The notes beneath the pieces were generated by a model. That model saw only the letters and a list, made by a program, of their open reading frames with translations, did no database searches and was not told the origin of the DNA. DNA of 41,567 nt from Caldifarciminota bacterium. Its GTDB lineage: Bacteria; Hydrothermota; UBA3072. The translations under genes and the position numbers were made by a program. Of this stretch, positions 24,385-33,137 are shown piece by piece (the stretch's first letter is position 1; each line of letters begins with the position of its first letter). The DNA is taken from contig JAGLZA010000087.1 of NCBI GenBank assembly GCA_023131835.1, positions 1 through 41,567 of the forward strand, read 5' to 3'.

Positions 24385-24552
24385 CCCCAATTGATTTTGG
24401 TTGTAAAAAATCAAGCACACGATGGTAGGGTTAGAATGATCAAGATAGAGCCAGGGTTTTTGAATTTTGCTTTCCCCTGCCTACCCTCAAAATTTTTGAG
24501 CTCAGACCCTGACAATACAGTAATTACAAAACTCAATAATGTATTTTTTCAT

Positions 24553-24580
24553 GTAGGGTCGTTTAATTAAACGCCCCTAC
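24553..24580. repeat. 28-bp palindrome with one mismatch
   Basis: The arms GTAGGGTCGTTTAA and TTAAACGCCCCTAC pair along 14 positions with one mismatch. It belongs to a group of small palindromes beginning GTAG and ending CTAC in this window. Confidence 0.6.
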
Positions 24581-24594
24581 AGTTGATAGGAGTA

Positions 24595-24610
24595 GCAGAG
24601 CTTGCTCTGC
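24595..24610. repeat. 16-bp palindrome, copy 1
   Basis: GCAGAGCTTGCTCTGC, identical to 32192-32207. In both places it is followed after a short spacer by a GGCAATTC palindrome. Confidence 0.65.
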
Positions 24611-24636
24611 GTTTTGGAAGGCGCAAGACTTGTAGA

Positions 24637-24654
24637 GGCAATTCATGAATTGCC
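24637..24654. repeat. 18-bp perfect palindrome, copy 1
   Basis: GGCAATTCATGAATTGCC, inside the longer context TTGTAGAGGCAATTC. The same element occurs at 32262-32289. Confidence 0.65.
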
Positions 24655-24866
24655 ACTACTCCGTGATAGTCGCGACTGGGAAGTCGCCCCTACTATTTAA
24701 CTATTTTCCCATTCAATTACTTAACTATTTTTCCTTTGTGCCCTCTGTGGTGAAATAGAGGGGTGGTGGTGGGTTCTTCCTCTTGAATTACAGATTAAAT
24801 GGGGTAGTGGTTGGGTTCTGCGTTAATCTGCGGTTAAAAAAATGGGGGGTAGTGTGGTACCCCCCC

Positions 24867-24912
24867 TTGACAAAAAGTGAAAACATGGTAACATATAGAC
24901 GCCTATCTATAT
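24867..24912 (+). promoter_or_regulatory. ArsR promoter with inverted-repeat operator
   Basis: TTGACA at 24867-24872 is a good -35; TAACAT (24889-24894, 16-base spacer) is a possible -10. Overlapping the expected start is the inverted repeat ATATAGA (24893-24899) and TCTATAT (24906-24912) with a 6-base spacer, the usual form and place of an ArsR-family operator. It suggests that the regulator represses its own operon. Confidence 0.6.
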
Positions 24913-24930
24913 AAACAATAAGGAGGTTAT

Positions 24931-25194
24931 ATGGAATTGGCTAAGGTTTTAAGGATATTGAGTGATGAGACGCGTTTTAGGATATTGAAGTTGCTTAGGG
25001 AAGGGGAAAGGAGTGTTTCGAGGATTGTTGAGGTTTCGAAGCTCACTCAGCCTACGATATCGCATCATCTGATGAAATTAGAGGAAGCGGGTTTGGTGGT
25101 CAAGAGACGATATAAGAAATGGGTATTCTACAAATTAAATGAGAGTTCCTTAAAAGAGTTTATGAGGGAATTAGGGGTCAGGTTAAAGCTCTAA
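24931..25194 (+). CDS. ArsR-family winged-helix repressor
   Basis: An 87-residue protein covering little more than the winged helix: LRILSDETRFRILKLLREGERSVSRI, the recognition helix TQPTISHHLMKLEEAGLV and a wing with RRYKKWVFYKL. It contains no cysteine, so it cannot use the classic metal-binding cysteines of ArsR or SmtB; its effector is unknown. AAGGAGGTTAT gives a strong ribosome site. It leads the operon with the radical SAM protein and sits directly behind the palindromic operator. Confidence 0.88.
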   Translation: MELAKVLRILSDETRFRILKLLREGERSVSRIVEVSKLTQPTISHHLMKLEEAGLVVKRRYKKWVFYKLNESSLKEFMRELGVRLKL

Positions 25195-25212
25195 AAGGGG
25201 TAGGCGGTCCTT

Positions 25213-25344
25213 ATGTCTAACCTATGTTGCGTTTATAACAAAGACCTATATTATGCATTTATGGAGAAATATAAAGAGGGAGGGGAATTCAACCTGGAGG
25301 AATTTCATAAGAGGGGAAATATAGAAATTAAGGAGGCAGTATGA
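25213..25344 (+). CDS. 43-residue small protein, coupled to radical SAM gene
   Basis: A short ORF, MSNLCCVYNKDL to IEIKEAV, starts 18 bases after the ArsR stop and overlaps the radical SAM ATG by four bases (ATGA). It has an adjacent Cys pair near its start, a GG pair at residues 23-24 and many charged residues. The overlap suggests translational coupling. A small ORF before a radical SAM gene could be a modified peptide precursor, or just a coupling ORF. I do not recognise it. Confidence 0.45.
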   Translation: MSNLCCVYNKDLYYAFMEKYKEGGEFNLEEFHKRGNIEIKEAV

Positions 25345-26807
25345 AGATCTTAAAAAAAGCAACCCTTAAGACCCTTACATCACTTATACCTTTTGCGATT
25401 AATAACAAATGGATAAGACCATGGCTTTTAAAGAATATGGAAAATAGGATTTACAAGGATCTCATAAAAGAAAACCCTGATAATAGGCCTTTGAAGGTTC
25501 AGGAGGATAAATACTATATGGGCAGGGCTATATTCAGGAGCATTGACCGTGCTATCAAAAAAGGTAATCTATCAGAGAGATCCATCAGAGGACTTATAAG
25601 AGTATTTCTCGGGAATGTTTTCTTCGGGGGTTTCTATCAGAGGATTGGATATGTAAAGGAATTTGGGGAGCGTCCTCCTGTTTTTATGACCTTGAGTCCT
25701 GGTAAGCAGTGCAACCTTCGTTGTAAGGGATGTTATGCTGCATCAGGAGCAGAATTCAAGGAAAAATTATCCTGGGATGTGTTGACGAAGATAATAGACC
25801 AGGCAAGAGAACTATGGGGTATGAGGTTCTTCGTTATCTCAGGTGGGGAACCGCTTATGTATAAGAGTGACGGAAAGGGAATACTGGACCTATGTGAGAA
25901 ATATGATGATTCCTACTTTCTTATGTATACCAATGGAACCTTAATCAACAAAGAAGTTGCAGAGAGGATGGCAGAACTGGGTAATATTACCCCGGCTATC
26001 TCTGTGGAAGGTATGAAAGAGGAAACCGATTATAGGAGAGGCGAGGGTGTTTTTGATAAAATTCTGGAAGCTATGAGTAATCTAAGAACCGCAGGGGTTC
26101 CGTTTGGTATCTCCATAACGGCAACAAGGAATAACCTTGATGTCATTACAACCGATGAGTTCAGGGATTTCTTCTTCCATAGAATGGGTGCTATATACGG
26201 TTGGATATTTCAGTATATGCCTATAGGTCGTGAATTTACCCTTAATCTAATGCCTACACCGGAGCAGAGAACTGGTCTGTATGAATGGGAATGGAAACTA
26301 CTCAGAAAAGATGATGTTTTTGTTGCAGATTTCTGGAGCACTGCTACGGCTTCTGATGGTTGTATTGCAGGAGCTCGACCTGGTGGATATTTCTATATAG
26401 ACTGGAATGGCGATGTAATGCCCTGTGTCTTTGTTCCTTATACGGTTGACAATGTAAACGAGGTCTTTGCAAAGGGTGGGACCCTGAACGATATCATCCA
26501 TTCTGATTTCTTTAAGTCAATAAGAGAATGGCAATTTGATTACGGCTATAAGAGGAAACCTGAGGAACACGGTAATTGGATAATGCCCTGCTTTATCCGT
26601 GACCATCACGAAAAGTTCCTCAAGGTCGCAGAAGAATTCGGAGTCAAACCTGCTGATGAGGATGCTGCGGTTGCCCTTCGGGATAGAGGATATAACGAAG
26701 GGCTGATTAAGTATGATAAGAGGCTGCAGGATTTGACTGATCCTGTATGGGAGGGTCATTATCTCTTCCCGGATAAAGAAAAGGTTTCGAAAGAGGCAGA
26801 AAAATGA
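25341..26807 (+). CDS. radical SAM protein with extra C-terminal cysteines
   Basis: This 488-residue protein has the radical SAM cluster motif CNLRCKGCYA at about 128-137, preceded by MTLSPGKQ, and the SAM-binding FFVISGGEPLM. Cysteines later in the protein (SDGCIAG, DVMPCVFVPY, WIMPCFIRDH) resemble a SPASM/Twitch-type auxiliary cluster region. The first 100 residues are basic and unlike simple peptide-maturase rSAMs. The family occurs as an uncharacterised radical SAM/SPASM group; its substrate is unknown. AAGGAGG precedes the ATG. It overlaps the small ORF and the phosphoglycerate mutase gene by four bases each, so all are probably made from the ArsR-controlled transcript. Confidence 0.82.
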   Translation: MKILKKATLKTLTSLIPFAINNKWIRPWLLKNMENRIYKDLIKENPDNRPLKVQEDKYYMGRAIFRSIDRAIKKGNLSERSIRGLIRVFLGNVFFGGFYQRIGYVKEFGERPPVFMTLSPGKQCNLRCKGCYAASGAEFKEKLSWDVLTKIIDQARELWGMRFFVISGGEPLMYKSDGKGILDLCEKYDDSYFLMYTNGTLINKEVAERMAELGNITPAISVEGMKEETDYRRGEGVFDKILEAMSNLRTAGVPFGISITATRNNLDVITTDEFRDFFFHRMGAIYGWIFQYMPIGREFTLNLMPTPEQRTGLYEWEWKLLRKDDVFVADFWSTATASDGCIAGARPGGYFYIDWNGDVMPCVFVPYTVDNVNEVFAKGGTLNDIIHSDFFKSIREWQFDYGYKRKPEEHGNWIMPCFIRDHHEKFLKVAEEFGVKPADEDAAVALRDRGYNEGLIKYDKRLQDLTDPVWEGHYLFPDKEKVSKEAEK

Positions 26808-28018
26808 TAGATCCTTTATCTATATTGCAGGATATTGTAAAAGAAGGAGATACAAAGATAGTCCTTCTTATTCTTGATGGTCTTGGTGGATTACCCCTGA
26901 AGGGGAAAACTGCCTTAGAGGTTGCCCACACACCAAATCTTGACCGTCTTGCCTCGCTGAATTCAGTAGGATTGATTGATCCTGTCCTCCCTGGGATTAC
27001 CCCGGGGAGTGGCCCTGCGCATCTGTCGTTGTTTGGATATGACCCTATTAAGTACCAGATAGGTAGAGGAATACTGGAGGCATTAGGAGTGGGGATGGAG
27101 GTGGAAAAGGGAGACCTTACTGCCCGTGGTAATTTTTGTGTCACGAAAGATAATGTTGTAATAGATAGGAGGGCAGGTAGGATATCAACAGATATAAACA
27201 AGAAGTTGGTTCTAAAACTGAATGAAGAGATAAAAGAGATCGATGGGATAAGGATTGCCTTTACGAGTGGAAAGGAACATCGTTTTGTTATTCGTTTCCG
27301 AGGAGAGGGTCTTTCTGAACAGGTTACTGATACTGACCCTCATATTATCAACAGAGGGATACTTAAATCAACTTCCACGATAGATGATGAATCCGCCCAA
27401 AAAACAGCCAATATTATCAACAGGTTAACCGAAGAGGCTTCGAGGGTACTCAAGGGACTGGATGAACCGCCCAATGGGATATTACTTCGTGGTATTTCCG
27501 GATATCCTGAGATTCCACAGTTCCCTTTAATCTACAGATTAAAAGCCCTCTCTATTGCTACCTATCCAATGTACAGAGGTTTAACTCAACTCCTTGGCAT
27601 GGATGTTGTCACCGATGTCCATTCAAATGAGGAAGAGATAGGGATATACGAACAATCATACAATGATTATGATTATTTCTATATCCATATAAAGAAGGTA
27701 GATTCCTATGGAGAGGATGGGAATTTTGACAGCAAGGTTAAGGAGATAGAAGAGGTTGATAGATTAGTTCCAAGGATTATGAAATTGTCCCCGGATGTCT
27801 TTGCTGTAACAGGAGACCATTCAACACCTGCCACCTATAAGGCTCATTCCTGGCATCCTGTTCCACTGCTCATTAGATCCAACTGGACGCGTATAAGTGG
27901 TGTGTCTGGATTCAGTGAATCAGAATGTGCAAAGGGTGATATAGGAAGGATTCCCGCTTTATATCTCACCTCCCTACTTCTTGCCCATTCCGAGAGATTG
28001 GATAAGTTTGGTGCATAA
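26804..28018 (+). CDS. apgM: 2,3-bisphosphoglycerate-independent phosphoglycerate mutase, archaeal type
   Basis: This 404-residue protein is of the ApgM family in the alkaline phosphatase superfamily and interconverts 3- and 2-phosphoglycerate in glycolysis. Visible features are the metal-binding start VLLILDGLGGLP, TPNLDRLA, the nucleophile serine region PGSGPAHLSLFGYDP, GRGILEALGVG, and the late metal site TGDHSTPATYKAHSWHPVPLLI. The length is normal for the family. Being placed behind ArsR and radical SAM genes is unusual; it may just be operon packing. Its 3' end runs 45 bases into the converging glycosyltransferase gene on the other strand. Confidence 0.92.
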   Translation: MIDPLSILQDIVKEGDTKIVLLILDGLGGLPLKGKTALEVAHTPNLDRLASLNSVGLIDPVLPGITPGSGPAHLSLFGYDPIKYQIGRGILEALGVGMEVEKGDLTARGNFCVTKDNVVIDRRAGRISTDINKKLVLKLNEEIKEIDGIRIAFTSGKEHRFVIRFRGEGLSEQVTDTDPHIINRGILKSTSTIDDESAQKTANIINRLTEEASRVLKGLDEPPNGILLRGISGYPEIPQFPLIYRLKALSIATYPMYRGLTQLLGMDVVTDVHSNEEEIGIYEQSYNDYDYFYIHIKKVDSYGEDGNFDSKVKEIEEVDRLVPRIMKLSPDVFAVTGDHSTPATYKAHSWHPVPLLIRSNWTRISGVSGFSESECAKGDIGRIPALYLTSLLLAHSERLDKFGA

Positions 28019-28852
28019 ATAGCGGATTTCACCGATTACAATCAGAAACACCCCGATAAACAAGAGACTAACAGGATGATGTTTTCTCAAATAAGCAATG
28101 AGATCCTTATGGAATATGCGAATCCTTTCTGAACCGAGGTTTTTAGTTGTTCCTCCCCTGATGTGTATTGCTGAGGCCTCTGGTAGATAGCGCGTTTTGT
28201 AGTGTTTTAATAGACGTTTCGAGAAATCTACATCAGAAAAGTAGAGGAAGAATCTTTCATCAAAGAGACCAATCTCTTCAATTGCTTTCTTTTTTACAAG
28301 AAGCGCACAGGACATCGGCTGTTCTACTTCCTGCTCTTTTGAATAATCAAAATGCGGGAGTTTCCATGGTCTAAAGAATTCTCTTCCTGGCAGGAACCTT
28401 GAACCTCCGATTGCCTCCCAGAGAAATGAAATAGGAGACGGGATTGCTCTTATCGATGGAATGGTGGAGCCTTCCTTATCCTTTAGGCGCGGTGCAACCG
28501 CACCAATATAATCCTCTGTTAGTAGTTCGATCATCCTGTTTACTGAACCAATTTCAAGAAAGGTTGTCGGTGTAAGAAGAAAGATATATTTTCCCTTTGC
28601 TTTTTTTATCCCTTGATTCACTGCGATTGGGTATCCGAGATTTTTCTTGTTTACAACTAAATATACATTAAATCTTTTTATTATTTCTAAGGAATCATCG
28701 GATGAGCAATTATCTATTACTATACATTCTGAATCGCCCCCCTGTTCCATTATAGAAGAGAGACATTGGGATAGATATTCTCCCCCGTTATAATTTATAA
28801 CTACAAAACTGATGAGAGGAGATTTGAGTATTTCCTTGCTGAATTCTCCCAT
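27974..28852 (-). CDS. GT2-family glycosyltransferase with altered DXD site
   Basis: A 292-residue GT-A glycosyltransferase of the rhamnosyl-transferase-like GT2 group: SFVVINYNGGEYLSQCL at about 15-31, VIDNCSSDDS at about 45-54, and NKKNLGYPIAVNQGI at about 68-82. The nucleotide-sugar metal site, usually NPDT or DxD, reads LLTPTT, so the Asp is missing. The acceptor-side motif YFSDVDFSKRLL is intact. A C-terminal hydrophobic helix (LLFIGVFLIVIGEI) could tether it to the membrane. It overlaps the GT4 gene by 52 bases. It would add a sugar to a surface polymer, or it could be impaired by the altered site. Confidence 0.8.
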   Translation of the reverse strand: MGEFSKEILKSPLISFVVINYNGGEYLSQCLSSIMEQGGDSECIVIDNCSSDDSLEIIKRFNVYLVVNKKNLGYPIAVNQGIKKAKGKYIFLLTPTTFLEIGSVNRMIELLTEDYIGAVAPRLKDKEGSTIPSIRAIPSPISFLWEAIGGSRFLPGREFFRPWKLPHFDYSKEQEVEQPMSCALLVKKKAIEEIGLFDERFFLYFSDVDFSKRLLKHYKTRYLPEASAIHIRGGTTKNLGSERIRIFHKDLIAYLRKHHPVSLLFIGVFLIVIGEIRYLCTKLIQSLGMGKK

Positions 28853-29943
28853 GAGAACTCCCTATAATTATCTGCTTGTTTGAATGAATGAGGATTATCG
28901 GTTATATGAAGTAGGGCTTCTGCAATAGCCTCTGGGCTGTAATCACAACACATGCCTGAGGTTCCAATAAGTCCTTCAATTTCTTTATTATCGGTTATTG
29001 CAATAATTGGAATGCCTGCTTTTAGATATTCATAGAGTTTAGATGGGATTATCGCTTTATCCTGGGGGCCCTTAGCCCCCAGCAGAATAAGGATATCTGA
29101 GTCTATCAGTTCTGTAAGTGCCTCTTTGTGCGGAAGATATCCTGTTCTTATAATCTCTTTAATTCCCGGAATCTTCCCTAATTGATTAAGGTCAAATCCT
29201 GTTGAATGGCCTATATGTTTGAATACTATCCTTGATTTCATTTCGGGTTTTTTATTGAATAGTTCCTCAAGACCCTTAAAGATTGGCTGGGGAGGAAGGA
29301 GTTTGTTAAATGTTCCCATATAAGTGATAACTATATCTTTATCCCTTTTCCTTTCTAACTGTGCAGGGAACTCTTTTTCACTATAGCCGTTCCTAATTAA
29401 ATGTATTTTCTTTCTGCATTGTGGGTAACGATTGCAAAGAGAATGTTGATGATGGTTTGTTACTGTTACCACAAGGGAAGCCTTTTCGCAGGAGTATTTT
29501 TCAATGGTGGTGGCAAGTTTTTCTTCCCAGGAAAAGAGATATTTACCAAGGTAACTTCCTACCCAGGGATCCCTGAAATCAATGACCCACGGAACATTTC
29601 CCTTAAACTGCCCTAAAAGGAGTAATGAAAAGGGAGGAGAGGATGTTACAATGACATCCACATTCGCAAGGGCCCTGTAAAGGAAAGGAAGCCAGAAGAC
29701 CTTATTGTCCGGGAAGGAAAGAGTATCACGTTTTCCGCCACCCATTCCGGAACTCCGTTTTCCTATTATGTGTAATGGGTCAGGACAGGGTGTTCTTGTC
29801 ACAGAAAGGGAAGTTTTATCGCTGAAGGTATTATCCTTTATATAGGAACCTGGTGGGTTTGGGGTATAGATCATTACATTCCACCCCAATTTTTTAAGGA
29901 ATTGCGGAATATAAAAAACCCTCTGAATCCCACCCATTCCCAT
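28801..29943 (-). CDS. GT4-family glycosyltransferase, start codon uncertain
   Basis: A GT-B glycosyltransferase of 380 residues from the first ATG. The N-terminal GMGGIQRV is the normal acceptor loop of GT4. The C-terminal half has ITYMGTF, HIGHSTG, TGYLPHKEAL, IIPSKLYEYLKAGIPIIAI and the end EFSWENSARKYSNLL. In frame upstream of the ATG are 15 more codons reading TIAWITYYFPP, exactly what usually precedes this loop, but no ATG, GTG or TTG before a stop. An ACG at 29988 lies eight bases behind AGAGG, so the gene probably starts there. A hydrophobic first strand would otherwise be lost. Confidence 0.82.
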   Translation of the reverse strand: MGMGGIQRVFYIPQFLKKLGWNVMIYTPNPPGSYIKDNTFSDKTSLSVTRTPCPDPLHIIGKRSSGMGGGKRDTLSFPDNKVFWLPFLYRALANVDVIVTSSPPFSLLLLGQFKGNVPWVIDFRDPWVGSYLGKYLFSWEEKLATTIEKYSCEKASLVVTVTNHHQHSLCNRYPQCRKKIHLIRNGYSEKEFPAQLERKRDKDIVITYMGTFNKLLPPQPIFKGLEELFNKKPEMKSRIVFKHIGHSTGFDLNQLGKIPGIKEIIRTGYLPHKEALTELIDSDILILLGAKGPQDKAIIPSKLYEYLKAGIPIIAITDNKEIEGLIGTSGMCCDYSPEAIAEALLHITDNPHSFKQADNYREFSWENSARKYSNLLSSVL

Positions 29944-30005
29944 CGGTGGAAAATAATAGGTTATCCAGGCTATGGTCGGTTTATGCGTTTAGTCTTCCTC
30001 TTTTT

Positions 30006-30794
30006 CTATTTCTTTTTTTTCTTCTCTGCTGGTTTTTTAGCTGTAGTTCCTTCCGTAAAGGCCTTAATGAAAGGTTTGAAAAGATCTATCGGTATAGGGA
30101 AGAGAATTGTTGAGTTCTGTTCTGCAGAGATCTCACTCAGGGTTTGCAGATATCGGAGCTGAATGGTGACAGGTGATTTCTCCATTAATTGGGCAGCGGC
30201 TAAGAGATTCTTTGAAGCCTGGTATTCTCCCATTGCGTGGATTACCTTTGCCCTCCTATCCCTCTCTGCTTCTGCCTGACGAGCCATAGCCCGTTGCATA
30301 TCAGAGGGGAGGTCAACATGTTTGATCTCTACCATTGTTACCTTGATACCCCAGGGGTCTGTTTCCTTATCAATGATGCTCTGGAGTTCTTTGTTCAGTT
30401 TTTCTCTTTCCGAGAGTAGTTCATCCAGTTCTGCACCACCAACAACGCTCCTCAGGGTGGTCTGAGCTATCTGAGAGGTTGCAAATAGGAAATCTTCTAT
30501 CTCAATTATTGCCTTTCCTGCATCCATTACCCTGAAATATACAACCGCATTTACCTGGACTGAGACATTATCCCTGGTTATCACATCCTGGGTGGGGACA
30601 TCGTAAGTGACTACTCTGAGACCAACCCGGACTAATTTTTCTATAAATGGAATAATCAGAACGAAGCCAGGACCTCTTATACCTACAAATCTACCGAGTC
30701 GGAATATAACACCCCTTTCATACTCCTGCAGGATATTTATGGCATTTGCAAGAAGTATGAGGACTATTACTACGATAACTATTAATGGACCCAT
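30006..30794 (-). CDS. slipin (stomatin/SPFH membrane protein)
   Basis: A 262-residue SPFH-domain protein. A membrane hairpin at residues 3-20 is followed by [22 protein letters not shown], the standard stomatin opening, then [42 protein letters not shown] and [39 protein letters not shown] lysine-rich tail ends it. Slipins form membrane rings and scaffold proteases. The gene touches the NfeD protease gene upstream (shared base), the common stomatin-NfeD pair. It is a housekeeping-type membrane quality control unit. Confidence 0.92.
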   Translation of the reverse strand: MGPLIVIVVIVLILLANAINILQEYERGVIFRLGRFVGIRGPGFVLIIPFIEKLVRVGLRVVTYDVPTQDVITRDNVSVQVNAVVYFRVMDAGKAIIEIEDFLFATSQIAQTTLRSVVGGAELDELLSEREKLNKELQSIIDKETDPWGIKVTMVEIKHVDLPSDMQRAMARQAEAERDRRAKVIHAMGEYQASKNLLAAAQLMEKSPVTIQLRYLQTLSEISAEQNSTILFPIPIDLFKPFIKAFTEGTTAKKPAEKKKKK

Positions 30795-32056
30795 TATTCC
30801 TCCTTTTTTCTAACCGTGAGTTTTAACCGTTGAATTTCTACTATCTCTACTTCTTCTCCTTCCTTGATATCTTTATCACTAATTGCGTTCCAGTATTCCC
30901 CGTGGATGAAAACCTTCCCATCTTTAGAGTCTATATCACTAACTGCTGTGCCTATCTCGTGGAGCATTCCTTCCTTTCCTGTAGATGGTTTGCGTCTCAT
31001 TGCCTTTATTATCGCACCCAGAGCAAAGAGGAAGAATGCAGCAGTGGTTCCAACGACTGCTGCAATTATTGGTCTGGATATCTGCAAGAATGGTACATCA
31101 GTATTTATAAGCATCATAGATCCTAATGCCATAGCTACTATTCCTCCCATAGTTAAAGGTCCGTAGGTTGGAGTTAGAACCTCCATTACAAACATAGCTA
31201 TCCCCAGTATAATAAGTCCTATCCCTGTATAACTAATGGGAAGTGTCTGGAAAGCAAAGAATGCAAGCACAAGGCAGGTTGCGCCAATAAGGCCGGGGAT
31301 AATAGCACCTGGATGGGTTATTTCGAATATTAGACCGTAAAATCCTAAAATAAATAAGATGTATGCAATATTTGGGTTGGACAAATTTTGAAGTAATTTC
31401 TCTTTCCAGTTCATTGGAATCTCTTTGGTCTCTGCCTGAGCAGTATTGAGTTTCTTTTTCCCTGAGGGTAATTCCACCTCCATTCCATGAACCTTTTTGA
31501 GGAGATCATCTACTGATTCTGCAATAAGGTCAATTATATTCAGTTTTAAGGCTTCTTCGGCCGTTGCAGATACTGATTTAATTACAGCCTGTTCAGCCCA
31601 CTCTGCATTCCTGCCTTTTTTCTCGGCGATAGAGCGTATGTAGGCTGCAGCATCCTGAGTCATCTTCTCTTTCATTGTTTCATCTATTCCTTTCCCTTCC
31701 CCCTGCCCTCCTGGAGAGATAGCTACAGGGTGTGCTGCTCCTATATTGGTTCCAGGGGTCATAGCAGCTATATGAGAAGCCAGTGTAATAAATACCCCTG
31801 CAGAAGCATCACGTGCACCTGAAGGATGGACATAGACTATTATGGGAACCGATGCATTTAATTCTTCCTTAATTATATCTCTCATTGCCTGATCCAGTCC
31901 CCCTGGTGTATCTATAATTAAGATTAATGCCTCTACCTTGTTCTCTTCGGCATTCCGGATTATTTTTGTTACATAGTTTGCCGTTACAGGGCCAATAATA
32001 CCTTCTATTTCACCTATCATTACAGTGGTGGAAAGTAATAATAATACTAAATTCAT
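30794..32056 (-). CDS. NfeD-type membrane serine protease
   Basis: This 420-residue protein is a full-length NfeD1b: a signal peptide, a ClpP-like serine protease domain (about 15-215; [15 protein letters not shown], the SAG serine region [17 protein letters not shown]), four or five membrane helices (about 235-340) and a C-terminal OB domain ([25 protein letters not shown]). The protease cuts near the C-terminus of stomatin and may act on other membrane proteins. It forms an operon with the slipin gene. A strong promoter lies six bases before the ATG, so the transcript seems leaderless. Confidence 0.92.
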   Translation of the reverse strand: MNLVLLLLSTTVMIGEIEGIIGPVTANYVTKIIRNAEENKVEALILIIDTPGGLDQAMRDIIKEELNASVPIIVYVHPSGARDASAGVFITLASHIAAMTPGTNIGAAHPVAISPGGQGEGKGIDETMKEKMTQDAAAYIRSIAEKKGRNAEWAEQAVIKSVSATAEEALKLNIIDLIAESVDDLLKKVHGMEVELPSGKKKLNTAQAETKEIPMNWKEKLLQNLSNPNIAYILFILGFYGLIFEITHPGAIIPGLIGATCLVLAFFAFQTLPISYTGIGLIILGIAMFVMEVLTPTYGPLTMGGIVAMALGSMMLINTDVPFLQISRPIIAAVVGTTAAFFLFALGAIIKAMRRKPSTGKEGMLHEIGTAVSDIDSKDGKVFIHGEYWNAISDKDIKEGEEVEIVEIQRLKLTVRKKEE

Positions 32057-32062
32057 ATAACA

Positions 32063-32091
32063 ATATTAAATCCCTTCAGCCTAAAAGTCAA
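32063..32091 (-). promoter_or_regulatory. sigma-70-like promoter of the NfeD-slipin operon
   Basis: On the minus strand, TTGACT (32086-32091), 17 bases, then TAATAT (32063-32068), with the ATG six bases further. Its -35 box lies in the end of the left inverted-repeat arm. Confidence 0.7.
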
Positions 32092-32155
32092 CCCCACAAT
32101 AGTCGCTTCGCTCCATTGAAAATTGCAGATTGCAAAGTGCAAAATGCAAAATTCC
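32084..32155. repeat. left arm of a 72-bp inverted repeat around radC
   Basis: Aligned to the reverse complement of 33853-33924, 68 of 72 bases agree. Mismatches are at arm positions 15, 40, 54 and 57. The arm begins AAAGTCAACCCC and contains TAGTCGCTTCGCTCC and GCAAAATGCAAAATTCC. Confidence 0.75.
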
Positions 32156-32191
32156 TCTCCACCCAACCGTTTATTCGCAGATTTTGGAGTA

Positions 32192-32207
32192 GCAGAGCTT
32201 GCTCTGC
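32192..32207. repeat. 16-bp palindrome, copy 2
   Basis: GCAGAGCTTGCTCTGC, identical to 24595-24610 including the preceding AGTA. Confidence 0.65.
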
Positions 32208-32261
32208 GCTTCTCGAGGCGTTTACCCCATTAGATATGAAATTATCTAACAGGGCAGGCTT

Positions 32262-32289
32262 GTAGAGGCAATTCGTGAATTGCCTCTAC
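32262..32289. repeat. 28-bp palindrome, copy 2 of the GGCAATTC element
   Basis: The arms GTAGAGGCAATTCG and TGAATTGCCTCTAC pair except at the centre. It follows the 16-bp palindrome in the same order as at 24595-24654. Confidence 0.65.
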
Positions 32290-32426
32290 TCCATTTTAAT
32301 CAGTGGGAATCTGTGGCAAAAAAGGGGTTTGGGCTCTGGAAGGGACTCTCGACTCACGACTCTTTCTTAATCAGTGCAAATCAGTGTCAAAAAATTACCC
32401 TCGAATCCCCCATTTTTCACCACATC

Positions 32427-33101
32427 TTACAGTAAGTTATTCTCTTTAAAACTGAAAAACTTATCGCCTCCGATTATCAGATGATCAATTAGTGCAACAT
32501 CTATATGACTGAGTGCTTTCTTTATCTTCTTGGTTACATCCCTGTCATCCCGGGAAGGAGTTGTGTCTCCTGACGGATGATTATGGACAATGATGATTGA
32601 TGTGCTTTTCAAACTCAGAACCTTCTTTATTAACTCCCTGACATATATAGCGCTCCTATCTATTGTCCCCTTGAAAAGGAGTTCCACATCAATCACTCTA
32701 TTGGAAGAACTTAGATAAACAACTATGAATTCTTCAATATGTTTCCCCTTGAAATGAAACTTAAAATACTCATACACTTCTTTAGGGGAATTTAGCGAAT
32801 GTCTTGCAAGGATGTCCTCTTTCAGGTGAAAGTCCCCAACATCCTTGAATAGTTTTATTAAAACCGCTGTCCTCTCACCTATGCCATCCACTTCAAGCAG
32901 GGATTCAAGAGGTGCATTCATCGATTCCGTAAGACTACCAAATCTCTTCAATAGTTTTCTTGCAAGGTCCTTGGTATCTTTCCTTATGATTGAATATGAA
33001 AGCATAAGCTCCAGAACCTCATAATTGTGAAATCCCTTCAATCCATCCTTTTCGTATCTTTCTCTTAATCTCTTCTTATGTCCTTTTGAACTCCCTTCCA
33101 T
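32427..33101 (-). CDS. radC: RadC-family JAB-domain protein
   Basis: A RadC protein with helix-hairpin-helix region (LLEVDGIGERTAVLIKLF) and the C-terminal MPN+/JAMM metal site HNHPSGDTTPSRDD. I start it at the ATG at 33101 (224 residues, beginning MEGSSKGHKKRLRERY). An in-frame TTG at 33137 would add 12 residues, but that TTG is part of TTGACA, which with TATAAG (33111-33116) looks like a promoter. The biochemical role of RadC is still debated; homologues are frequent on mobile elements. It is the only gene between the two inverted-repeat arms. Confidence 0.88.
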   Translation of the reverse strand: MEGSSKGHKKRLRERYEKDGLKGFHNYEVLELMLSYSIIRKDTKDLARKLLKRFGSLTESMNAPLESLLEVDGIGERTAVLIKLFKDVGDFHLKEDILARHSLNSPKEVYEYFKFHFKGKHIEEFIVVYLSSSNRVIDVELLFKGTIDRSAIYVRELIKKVLSLKSTSIIIVHNHPSGDTTPSRDDRDVTKKIKKALSHIDVALIDHLIIGGDKFFSFKENNLL

Positions 33102-33137
33102 TATTGTATTCTTATAAATTAACCGCTCTGTTGTCAA

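Larger units (their letters stand above)
24385..24866. other. repeat-rich intergenic spacer
   Basis: No ORF here looks like a gene. The stretch holds several palindromes (annotated separately), AT-rich runs of the type TTAACTATTTTCCC, and word-like repeats such as CTGCGTTAATCTGCGGTT. Similar words recur at 33138-33850 and at the end of the window. It separates the divergent activator-kinase operon and the ArsR operon. Confidence 0.6.
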
